From: CAZHFA01 sp964534945
GTDB taxonomy: Bacteria; Bdellovibrionota_C; UBA2361; CAKMMH01
Assembly: GCA_964534945.1 (NCBI GenBank)
Contig: CAZHSB010000032.1
Span: 1 to 19,426, forward strand
Direction of reading: 5' to 3'
Length of the DNA: 19,426 nt
Every line of letters starts with the position of its first letter. The first letter of the stretch is position 1. The notes under the pieces are model-generated. The model made no database searches. It was not told the DNA's origin and saw only the letters and a program-made list of their open reading frames with translations. Both the position numbers and the translations under genes were made by a program. Shown in pieces: positions 7,475 to 14,390 of this stretch.

Positions 7475-8182
7475 ATGAAAAAACACGTTATTATATTTAT
7501 CAGCTTTATTTTGTTTTTCCTGTCTTCTTGCTCTTGGCACTCTCCAGCTCCTCAAACTGAGTCTAGCTTGTATTATGCAAAGTATATGGAATTATCTTCT
7601 GGAAAGGATATCGCAAGGGAAAAATTACCTAAACCTGAGGCAACGTTAAATAATGATGTTAAAAAAGAGCTAAAATATTTTTTAAAAGAAGATCGTAAAT
7701 TTATTCTTCATTCTTTAAACAATAAAAGAAAATTTGAGCCGATGATGAGAAAAGCTTTTGAGGATCAAGGGGTTCCTAGTGATTTGATAGCTGTAGCGCT
7801 AATAGAAAGTAAATATGAACCTAATGCTGTTAGCCGATCTGGTGCCGTGGGAATGTGGCAATTTATGAAAACTACTGGGGAAATTTATGGTCTTTCTGTT
7901 AATTTGTTAGAGGATCAAAGACGAGATCCTGTTTTGTCAACGATTGCTGCTGCTAAGCATTTAAAAGATCTTTATATGGCTTATAAAGATTGGTATTTGG
8001 CATTAGCTGCATATAATTCTGGGACAGGAAATGTAAATAGGACGATCAAGAAAGCGCAGTCGAATGATTTTTGGGAAATCAAGTCACGTTTCAGAGAGCA
8101 AACTCAAAGATATGTTGCAAAATTTGTTGCAGCAAATATAATCTTAAATTCTCCAGAATATTGGGGATTTAAAACACAATAA
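7475..8182 (+). CDS. Lytic murein transglycosylase, lipoprotein (MltD/Slt-like)
   Basis: This enzyme cleaves peptidoglycan glycan strands to 1,6-anhydromuramyl products. The signal peptide ends in the lipobox LSSC, so Cys19 should be lipidated and the protein membrane-anchored on the periplasmic side. The SLT fold carries the expected blocks: ALIESKYEPNAVSRSGAVG with catalytic E111, GMWQFM (126-131), and the sugar-binding AYNSG (179-183). Ahead of it, residues 55-100 match the helical lead-in seen in MltD-type enzymes, but no LysM repeats follow; the chain ends at 235. It heads an operon with the MscS channel (20 bases between them), so wall remodelling and osmotic protection may be co-expressed. 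Confidence 0.9.
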   Translation: MKKHVIIFISFILFFLSSCSWHSPAPQTESSLYYAKYMELSSGKDIAREKLPKPEATLNNDVKKELKYFLKEDRKFILHSLNNKRKFEPMMRKAFEDQGVPSDLIAVALIESKYEPNAVSRSGAVGMWQFMKTTGEIYGLSVNLLEDQRRDPVLSTIAAAKHLKDLYMAYKDWYLALAAYNSGTGNVNRTIKKAQSNDFWEIKSRFREQTQRYVAKFVAANIILNSPEYWGFKTQ

Positions 8183-8202
8183 ATTTTTATAAGGTCTTTA
8201 AA

Positions 8203-10596
8203 GTGAAAAAATTGTTTTTTTTGTTGGTTGGCGTTTTTGTTTTTACTTTATCATATGCGCAAACAGAAGATGGAGTTATCGTAGAAGGAGTTGTCCCAAC
8301 ACAAACGGAAGCACCCGTTTCGAATGTCTCAGAATTAGCACCTAAAGCGAATGAATTGGCCGATAAATATAATAGCTTAGTTGAACAAAAATTGCGCTAT
8401 GAGACTTTTTTGCAAGTTTCTAAAGATAATATACAAGTTAGTAAGGAAAAGTTAGATATCTTAAAAAAAGCATTTGAAGATCTTACGAATTCAAAATATA
8501 CGGGCTACGATAAAGTTGTCGAAATAGGAACTCAAGTAAAATCATTATCTGATCAAACAGAAAAAACGATTGCGCTATACACAGAAAAGATTACCGAGCT
8601 TAGTAATATTAAAAAAGAATGGGAAACGTCAAGGGAAAAATGGCAACAATGGAGAACTGATTTTTATAAAGACTTTAATGTGGTAAGAGATGTTTTCGTA
8701 GAAGCAAATAAAAATATTAATCTTGCGTTATCTGATATTGCGAAAATAGAAAAGCCATTGCTTGGTCTTCAAACAGAATATGTATCTTTTCAATCTGATG
8801 TAAAAAATTTATTACGAGAAATTAATACTGTCTCGTCGGGATACAAAAAAGATGTTTTTACAAAAACAAATGTTACTTTTTTTTCAAAAGATTTTTGGAG
8901 TGAGTTTAATTTAATGTTGTTTAGTGAATTATCTGATTCACTATCATCGCTAAAGGTGTCTTTCGAAGATATAAGCTCTAGTGAAGGGACTGTTCTTTTG
9001 TTGCATATATTATGTGTGGTCACGCTACTTATAATTTTATTTAAAATAAAAGGGAAAAATAGTGAAAGAGAGAATTTAAGAAAATTATCTTCTCGCGGTG
9101 TTGCAACTTCTCTTTTTGTAAGTACAGTAATTATGTCTCCTCATTATGGAGTTGATATTTCAGTTTGTTTTAAAATTATATTATTGTTAATTGCTTCAAT
9201 AAGTGGTGCGAGAATTATTTCTGGATTCATTAGCGCAAAATCAACGAAGATTTTTATTGATATTCTTGTTATAGCCTTTGTAGTTTCAAGACTTTTTGTG
9301 ATAATAAATATTCCAGAACCAATTATAAGAATCTATATAGTACTTATGACGTTGTTTATTTTTATCGTTCTTGCTCATAGAAATAAAAAAAATGAAGTTA
9401 AATTTTGGGGAAAGAATTTTGTAGTGATATGTATGAAAATATTATTGGTTATCACGTTTTTCGCGCAGATTGCTGGATATTCTCAATTCTCTATACAAAT
9501 TTTTGATGCATCTATAAGAAGTATTTTTAGTGGAATTTTAGCTTGGCTTTTAGGCGCATTAATAAAAGAATTTTTCTATGTTGTTTTTACGTATTCAGTA
9601 TTTTCTAGAATCAATTTTTGCAAAAATTTTTCTGAATATATTTTGAAAAGATTAAATTTTATTACAGATATAGTAATATATTTTTTCACAATATGTATTG
9701 TATTGGTAGCTTGGGGCGCTTTTGGGGATATTAATCAAGCTATGACATTTTTGTCAGGGATAGGCGTTGCAACAGAATCCGTCAAGCTAACATTAGGTAG
9801 TGTTGCTTTGGCAATATTTTTATTTTACTTAGTAATATCCATTTCATGGATTGTTCAAAGAGCATTAGAAGATCAGGTTTACCCAAGAAAAAAAGTTCAA
9901 ATAGGAGTGCAAACTTCAATAAATAGGATAATTCAATATGTGTTTGTTTGTATTGGAGTGATTATATCGCTTTCCGTGTTGGGCGTAGAGCTTAAAAGCT
10001 TGGCGGTAGTTTTTGGAGTATTAGGTGTTGGAATTGGTTTTGGTTTGCAAAATATTGTAAATAATTTTGCGAGTGGTTTGATACTTTTATTTGAGCGTCC
10101 AATAAAAGTAGGAGACGTAATAGATGTAAATGGGCAAAAAGGTGAAGTTAAAAAATTAGGACTTCGTGCTACTGTCGTAGAAACATATGATAAGTCCGAG
10201 GTTATCGTTCCAAATAGTGATATTGCATCATCTCAAGTTGTGAACTGGACTTTATCTAATAGAAAGATACGTACACTTTTTTCTGTTGGTGTTTCTTATA
10301 ATTCTGATGTTGAAAAAGTTAAGAAGCTTTTATTGGATATTGCAAATGACCAAGAGGGTGTTCTTAAAAATCCAGAACCATCGGTAACATTTATGGCTTT
10401 TGGTGATAGTTCTCTTGATTTTGAGCTTAGGGTTTGGTCAAAAATAGATGATGGCTTAGTTGTAAAAGATGATATCAATACTAAAATTTACAATGTATTT
10501 AAGAAAGAAAATATTGAAATTCCATTTCCTCAAAGAGATGTTAATTTAGTAGGACTCGAAGATATATTAAAAAAGATAATTAGTAAAAAAGATTAG
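8203..10596 (+). CDS. Large MscS-family mechanosensitive channel
   Basis: These channels open under membrane tension to release solutes during hypo-osmotic shock. A signal peptide (1-19, cleavage after SYA) leads a periplasmic, helical and probably coiled-coil region (about 40-255). About ten or eleven membrane segments follow from residue 263. The pore helix and beta domain are clear: LGVGIGFGLQNIVNNFASG (607-625) and LLFERPIKVGDVIDV (628-642), followed by the cytoplasmic alpha/beta region to 797. This layout resembles MscK/MscM in smaller form rather than minimal MscS. The start is GTG, with AAGG eight bases upstream. It is followed after 8 bases by the CYTH gene. Confidence 0.92.
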   Translation: MKKLFFLLVGVFVFTLSYAQTEDGVIVEGVVPTQTEAPVSNVSELAPKANELADKYNSLVEQKLRYETFLQVSKDNIQVSKEKLDILKKAFEDLTNSKYTGYDKVVEIGTQVKSLSDQTEKTIALYTEKITELSNIKKEWETSREKWQQWRTDFYKDFNVVRDVFVEANKNINLALSDIAKIEKPLLGLQTEYVSFQSDVKNLLREINTVSSGYKKDVFTKTNVTFFSKDFWSEFNLMLFSELSDSLSSLKVSFEDISSSEGTVLLLHILCVVTLLIILFKIKGKNSERENLRKLSSRGVATSLFVSTVIMSPHYGVDISVCFKIILLLIASISGARIISGFISAKSTKIFIDILVIAFVVSRLFVIINIPEPIIRIYIVLMTLFIFIVLAHRNKKNEVKFWGKNFVVICMKILLVITFFAQIAGYSQFSIQIFDASIRSIFSGILAWLLGALIKEFFYVVFTYSVFSRINFCKNFSEYILKRLNFITDIVIYFFTICIVLVAWGAFGDINQAMTFLSGIGVATESVKLTLGSVALAIFLFYLVISISWIVQRALEDQVYPRKKVQIGVQTSINRIIQYVFVCIGVIISLSVLGVELKSLAVVFGVLGVGIGFGLQNIVNNFASGLILLFERPIKVGDVIDVNGQKGEVKKLGLRATVVETYDKSEVIVPNSDIASSQVVNWTLSNRKIRTLFSVGVSYNSDVEKVKKLLLDIANDQEGVLKNPEPSVTFMAFGDSSLDFELRVWSKIDDGLVVKDDINTKIYNVFKKENIEIPFPQRDVNLVGLEDILKKIISKKD

Positions 10597-10604
10597 GAAG
10601 AATT

Positions 10605-11378
10605 ATGAAAGAAGAAGTTTATAAGATTTTTGAACATTTAGTTCCTTTGTTAGAAAAAATTGATGCAGATTTTTATTCAAAGAGTGGTGACAAAATTGAA
10701 AAAGAAATAAAAATAAAGTGTGGTGATGAAGTTTTTGCTACGATAAAAGATGCTGGTTTTGAATATGTATCATCAAAGTTTGAAAGAAATTTTTTGTATG
10801 ATTTTAAGACAAGTGATAACTTTCAAAAGGGAGTTGTTTGTAGGATAAGAAGAGAAAGATGTCTTGATGATGCAAAACAAAATACAATTTTGACTTTAAA
10901 GAAAAAAATCAAATCTTCTGATAATGTAAAAAATCACATAGAATATGAGTCGGTCATAAAAGAAGATGATTTAGAAAAATTAGATCTGGCTTTCCAAGAT
11001 GTAGGCTTAAATCCTGTGTTTTTATATGAAAAACTTAGGCATACTTTTAAAAGTAGGGATTTTAACGTTGAGCTTGTTGTAGATTTTTTGCCATCTTTGG
11101 GACGTTATATAGAAATAGAGGGCATGGAAGATGATATATTAAGTATGGCCAAAAAACTTAAGTTTGATAATAAAAATATCATGAATTCAAATTATATTGA
11201 GTTATTCAAGTCTCTAAAAAATTCTGACGAAAAAGAGCATCGATTCTCCAAAGAAGAAATCTTTTTTGTTGTTGAAAATGAAATGTTTTTGATATCTAAA
11301 TTTTGGGCTCTTTCATCTTGTTCTGGAAGTTGCCATTCGTGTGGTGGATCTTGTTCTGGTTGTTCTTCATGTAAGTAA
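10605..11378 (+). CDS. CYTH domain protein with a C-terminal six-cysteine tail
   Basis: CYTH proteins (class IV adenylate cyclase/thiamine triphosphatase/tripolyphosphatase fold) bind triphosphates in an eight-strand tunnel. The signature ExExK is at E32-K36, followed by FERNFLYDF (59-67), CRIRRE (79-84), LTLKKKI (96-102), EYESVI (113-118), YEKLRHTF (141-148) and VELVVDF ... YIEIEG (155-173), so the tunnel residues are in place. The substrate cannot be told from sequence. The last 20 residues are only Cys, Ser, Gly, His and Lys: C239, C243, C246, C250, C253 and C256, spaced CxxxCxxCxxxCxxCxxC. Such a tail is not part of the CYTH fold and could bind metal or be processed. AGGAAG four bases upstream supports the ATG. 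Confidence 0.85.
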   Translation: MKEEVYKIFEHLVPLLEKIDADFYSKSGDKIEKEIKIKCGDEVFATIKDAGFEYVSSKFERNFLYDFKTSDNFQKGVVCRIRRERCLDDAKQNTILTLKKKIKSSDNVKNHIEYESVIKEDDLEKLDLAFQDVGLNPVFLYEKLRHTFKSRDFNVELVVDFLPSLGRYIEIEGMEDDILSMAKKLKFDNKNIMNSNYIELFKSLKNSDEKEHRFSKEEIFFVVENEMFLISKFWALSSCSGSCHSCGGSCSGCSSCK

Positions 11379-11396
11379 TATATTAAAGTTGTAACT

Positions 11397-12134
11397 ATGG
11401 AAAGATTTTTACGCACTAAATTGTTATTAGGCGATGAAAAATTAGAAAAACTTAGAAATGCTAAAGTTACGATATTAGGTCTTGGCGCTGTTGGCTCCTT
11501 TGTCGGTGAAGCCCTTATAAGAAGTGGCGTTAAAAATTTAAGATTAGTAGATTTTGATAAAATAACAGTCACGAATTTAAATAGATGTTTATTAGCATTA
11601 GAATCCAATATTGGTGAATATAAAGTTGATGTCGCAAAAAAAAGATTTTTAGAAATTAATAGCAAAGCTAATATTGAGGCATTACAAATTTTTGGAGCAA
11701 AAGAATCCATAGATAAAGTTATCGATAATTCTCCAGATATAGTTATAGATGCTATTGATTCCGTAAATCCTAAGGTTGATATATTAGAAGGGCTCTCAAA
11801 AAGAAATATTCCTATTATATCTTCAATGGGCGCTGCATTAAAAATAGACCCTTTTAAAGTTAGAATCGGAAATGTATTTGAAACAAAAAATTGTACTCTT
11901 GCAAAATGGGTTAGAAAAAACTTAAGGAAAAGGGGAGTCCTTGTAAATATTCCTTGTGTTTATTCAGAAGAATTGCCAGATGATGATGCACTTTTAGATG
12001 ATATCTCACAAAATGAACGAGAATTAAATCGAGGACGGGAACGTCATACAATGGGAAGTATTATTACGGTAACGGGAGTTTTTGGGCTTTGCATTGCTTC
12101 TTATGTGATTAATTTTCTAACGGATAAAAATTAA
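11397..12134 (+). CDS. tcdA: ThiF/E1-like tRNA threonylcarbamoyladenosine dehydratase (TcdA)
   Basis: TcdA uses ATP to convert t6A37 to cyclic t6A in tRNAs reading ANN codons. The 245 residues show the E1-like nucleotide loop GLGAVG (28-33), VDFDKITVTNLNR (51-63), and VIDAIDSVNPKV (116-127). The later blocks SSMGAALKIDPFKVRIG (142-158) and CTLAKWVRKNLRKRG (166-180) are those of TcdA rather than MoeB/ThiF, and there is no zinc CxxC pair. Residue 64 is Cys where TcdA usually has Gln. It starts 18 bases after the CYTH gene with a weak ribosome site and is the last gene of the + strand operon. A sulfur-carrier or RiPP-type E1 is less likely. Confidence 0.85.
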   Translation: MERFLRTKLLLGDEKLEKLRNAKVTILGLGAVGSFVGEALIRSGVKNLRLVDFDKITVTNLNRCLLALESNIGEYKVDVAKKRFLEINSKANIEALQIFGAKESIDKVIDNSPDIVIDAIDSVNPKVDILEGLSKRNIPIISSMGAALKIDPFKVRIGNVFETKNCTLAKWVRKNLRKRGVLVNIPCVYSEELPDDDALLDDISQNERELNRGRERHTMGSIITVTGVFGLCIASYVINFLTDKN

Positions 12135-12167
12135 CTAAACTCAGATTTGTTTTGTCATTATAATAAT

Positions 12168-12602
12168 CTATAAAGTTAAAATTTCTTTGTAGCGTTCCAT
12201 TAGATAACTTTCATAATCATCAAGTCTACCGTCTGCCATTACAAGTTTATCAATTCCTTGAATAAGACTTTCTTTTTCTGCTTTTGTTAACTTGTCCTTA
12301 AAATTTTTTAATAAATCTTGAGGAGACTTAAAAGATTGCAAATACATTTCTGCTTTTGATAAGATTTGCTTTATTTCTTTTTCTGTTATATCAAAATTTT
12401 TTTCCATAATATCAAGAATAGTTAGATACTCATTTTTGTGGAATTCTTGATCGATCATAGCGATATCGAATAATACAAAGATAAATATTTCCTTTTTTTC
12501 AGAATTTAATTTTTTATTTTGATTTTTTTTCTTTGAATCATAGATATCATTTTCAATGTTCCTGTAAATAGATTCAATAGAGTCTAAAAATGGAGATGTC
12601 AT
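12168..12602 (-). CDS. TerB-like helical domain protein
   Basis: The 144-residue cytoplasmic protein has no signal or membrane segment. Two halves look like the TerB (tellurite-resistance B) four-helix repeats: FVLFDIAMIDQEFHKNEYLTI (about 42-62) and LIQGIDKLVMADGRLDDYESYLM (112-134), each ending with the acidic D-x-E-type loop that binds metal in TerB. A basic, Lys/Asn-rich segment (23-38) precedes them. TerB-like domains occur in many stress and envelope proteins, so tellurite resistance is not implied, and no other ter gene is present. GAGG eight bases upstream supports the ATG. It is convergent with tcdA, 33 bases apart, with no hairpin seen. Confidence 0.75.
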   Translation of the reverse strand: MTSPFLDSIESIYRNIENDIYDSKKKNQNKKLNSEKKEIFIFVLFDIAMIDQEFHKNEYLTILDIMEKNFDITEKEIKQILSKAEMYLQSFKSPQDLLKNFKDKLTKAEKESLIQGIDKLVMADGRLDDYESYLMERYKEILTL

Positions 12603-12635
12603 ATAGTTTCCTCTTTATAAAATTATAAAAGTAAG

Positions 12636-12664
12636 TTGTGGATATAAACTCTTTAATATAATAC
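12636..12664 (+). promoter_or_regulatory. Candidate promoter of the alpha/beta hydrolase gene
   Basis: TTGTGG (12636-12641) and TAATAC (12659-12664) are 17 bases apart, with a predicted start near 12671 and a leader of about 35 bases. It lies in the 103-base divergent gap before the ATG at 12706. Confidence 0.4.
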
Positions 12665-12705
12665 TATTTAAAGCATATAATTGTAAATTAAGAAAATAAT
12701 ATTAG

Positions 12706-13569
12706 ATGGCATATTTTACTTTTAAAAATAAAAAGACATGGTTTAACTTTATAGCAAATAAAAATAGTAAGAATTTCCCCTTGGTTTTACTACATGGGGG
12801 GCTTGGATACAGCTCATATTATCTTGAACCATTAAAATCTTTAAGTAAGGATTTTCCTATTTTGCTTTATGACCAAAGAGGTTGTGGACGGTCAGATGAA
12901 ATAGACCTAAAAGAAGCTAATATAAAATTTTTTGTAAAAGAGTTAGAAGCTCTTAGAAAATTTTTAGATATTAAAAAAATGTATCTTTGGGGACATTCTT
13001 GTGGAGCTACAATTGCTTTAGAATATTATAAGGCATATCCAAAAAGGGTAGAGAAAATAATTTTTGCAAGTCCTTTTTTTTCTACGAAGCTATGGGAAAA
13101 AGATGCATTTAATAACATAGAAACTCTTCCAGAAAACGTGAAAAAAATAATATTTAATAGTTTAAAAAGTAAAGATTATTTTAGTAATGAATTTATCAAT
13201 GCGACAAAAGAATATAATAATAACTTTGTGTTTAGAGGTCCTCAAAAACCATTATGCCTTTTAGAATCTGATGCGTCTGCATCTTCGAAGATTTACAATT
13301 TTATATGGGGTATTAGTGAATTTTGCATAAATGGGATACTAAAGGATTTTGATAATAGTGATTATTTAAAAAAAATAAAAGTTCCATGTTTGTTTACAAT
13401 TGGGCAATTTGATGAGGTTAGTAAAGAAACGATAATTTATTATAAAAAGAAAATAAAAAGTAACGATGATGTGTTAATCAGAATATATGAAAACTCTTCG
13501 CATAATTCACATATTGAAAATGAGGATAATTATTTAAAGGATATTGAGCTGTTCTTAAATGAAAAATAA
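12706..13569 (+). CDS. Alpha/beta hydrolase, proline iminopeptidase-like (peptidase S33)
   Basis: The 287-residue cytoplasmic protein has the alpha/beta-hydrolase core of proline iminopeptidases and tricorn-interacting factor F1. The oxyanion segment is LLHGGLG (28-34; the family usually has HGGPG), then YDQRGCGRSD (55-64), the nucleophile elbow GHSCG with S98, the acid D236 (GQFDEV) and the catalytic His at H266 or H269 (SHNSH). A helical cap lies at about 125-215. It would release N-terminal residues such as proline from peptides, but the same motif set occurs in esterases, so the substrate is open. It ends on the bidirectional terminator shared with the pilin gene. Ribosome site is weak. 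Confidence 0.8.
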   Translation: MAYFTFKNKKTWFNFIANKNSKNFPLVLLHGGLGYSSYYLEPLKSLSKDFPILLYDQRGCGRSDEIDLKEANIKFFVKELEALRKFLDIKKMYLWGHSCGATIALEYYKAYPKRVEKIIFASPFFSTKLWEKDAFNNIETLPENVKKIIFNSLKSKDYFSNEFINATKEYNNNFVFRGPQKPLCLLESDASASSKIYNFIWGISEFCINGILKDFDNSDYLKKIKVPCLFTIGQFDEVSKETIIYYKKKIKSNDDVLIRIYENSSHNSHIENEDNYLKDIELFLNEK

Positions 13570-13570
13570 A

Positions 13571-13607
13571 AAAAATACAACTGTAAATTTTTCACAGTTG
13601 TATTTTT
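13571..13607. terminator. Bidirectional intrinsic terminator between hydrolase and pilin genes
   Basis: A perfect 14 bp stem (13571-13584 with 13594-13607) encloses a 9-base loop. The A-rich left end and T-rich right end supply a U-tract in either direction, so it can end both the + strand hydrolase and the minus-strand pilus transcript. Confidence 0.9.
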
Positions 13608-13651
13608 ATATGCAAAACTTTTATTCTTACTTCTTTAACGAATTACTTATA

Positions 13652-14269
13652 TTAGTAAGCAGTTGATTCGTTGTTTGGAGTAAAAAGAAAAGTTAACGTC
13701 GTATCATAAACGCCAGCAGGAACCATATCAATGCTTGGTTGAGAAGTACTTCCGCCTGTTGCTGTAAATGTTACAGTATAAGTTGCATTGTCTGTACCGT
13801 TGCTATCGCAATCTATTAAAGATGTATGTGCAACAAAATCAGTTCCACTTGCCGTGCTTTGTTTTAAATCTTCGTTTGTCGTTCCGTCTGCATAATTTAA
13901 GTTAAAATATACTTTATTGCCAGTGTTATCAGGATCAATGACGAAATAATCAGTAGAGCCTGTGTTGTTTGCACTTGTAACTTTTAAAGAATATTTATTG
14001 CCACCTGTGTTACTGTTATTACTTGCGACACAAATTGTATCTGATGCAACGTAATCAGTTGCTCCAGTAGGGAATTGGTTAACTGTATCATTAGTTTTAT
14101 CATTAACATCAACAGTTAAATCAGCAAAACCAGTTGCTATAATCATTTCAGGAATTTTTAAAGTGATTACGGCAGAACCTTCAGATGTTTCACCTTTTGT
14201 TCCTTGAGTTGCAGCAAAAACTATGCTAGGCATAGCAAGACATGAAATTAAAAATAATATTTTTTTCAT
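13652..14269 (-). CDS. Pilin-like subunit of the chaperone-usher cassette
   Basis: A cleavable signal peptide (1-19, ending IVFA) precedes a 186-residue mature protein rich in Thr, Asn, Gly and beta-strand patterns. The N-terminal part SAVITLKIPEMIIATGF has alternating hydrophobic residues that could serve as a donor strand. Mature Cys80 and Cys154 could form the single disulfide typical of pilins. The closing PAGVYDTTLTFLFTP (184-198) matches the last strand pattern of spore-coat-U and CS1-type subunits. Identification rests on this and on position directly after the usher; pairwise similarity to known pilins is not obvious. AAGG nine bases before the ATG supports the start. It ends at a strong bidirectional terminator. 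Confidence 0.7.
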   Translation of the reverse strand: MKKILFLISCLAMPSIVFAATQGTKGETSEGSAVITLKIPEMIIATGFADLTVDVNDKTNDTVNQFPTGATDYVASDTICVASNNSNTGGNKYSLKVTSANNTGSTDYFVIDPDNTGNKVYFNLNYADGTTNEDLKQSTASGTDFVAHTSLIDCDSNGTDNATYTVTFTATGGSTSQPSIDMVPAGVYDTTLTFLFTPNNESTAY

Positions 14270-14296
14270 AATAAATTTCCTTTTGAAGTAAGATAT

Positions 14297-14327
14297 AAAA
14301 AGCTAAATAAAAACTTCCTTTTTAGCT
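14297..14327 (-). terminator. Weak hairpin with short U-tract between usher and pilin
   Basis: On the minus strand AGCTAAA (14327-14321) pairs with TTTAGCT (14307-14301) around a 13-base loop that can itself pair A with T runs. TTTT follows at 14300-14297. It could be a partial terminator or an RNA stability stem that sets the usher-to-pilin ratio. The pilin ATG is about 30 bases further on. Confidence 0.4.
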
Positions 14328-14390
14328 CCAAAGAAGATATTCGGTATATTAGATTAAAAACTTAACGTTAAAGATTTAAAAAAATGAAAA

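Noticed and set aside
11192..11710. Minus-strand reading frame of 172 codons opposite CYTH and tcdA
   Set aside because: It overlaps two well-supported genes, has no family motifs and no ribosome site; it mirrors the + strand composition.
10605..12134. A RiPP-type system with the Cys-rich tail as substrate and the E1-like enzyme as modifier
   Set aside because: The tail is attached to an intact CYTH enzyme and the E1 has the diagnostic TcdA blocks; no radical SAM or transporter gene is near. The tail is still reported as a separate oddity.
12168..12602. Tellurite-resistance operon
   Set aside because: Only a lone TerB-like domain gene is present; no TerC, TerD or TerA-like gene is visible.
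13585..13593. CRISPR or phase-variation repeat around the hairpin
   Set aside because: It is a single inverted repeat with the features of an intrinsic terminator; no repeated spacers or recombinase gene are present.
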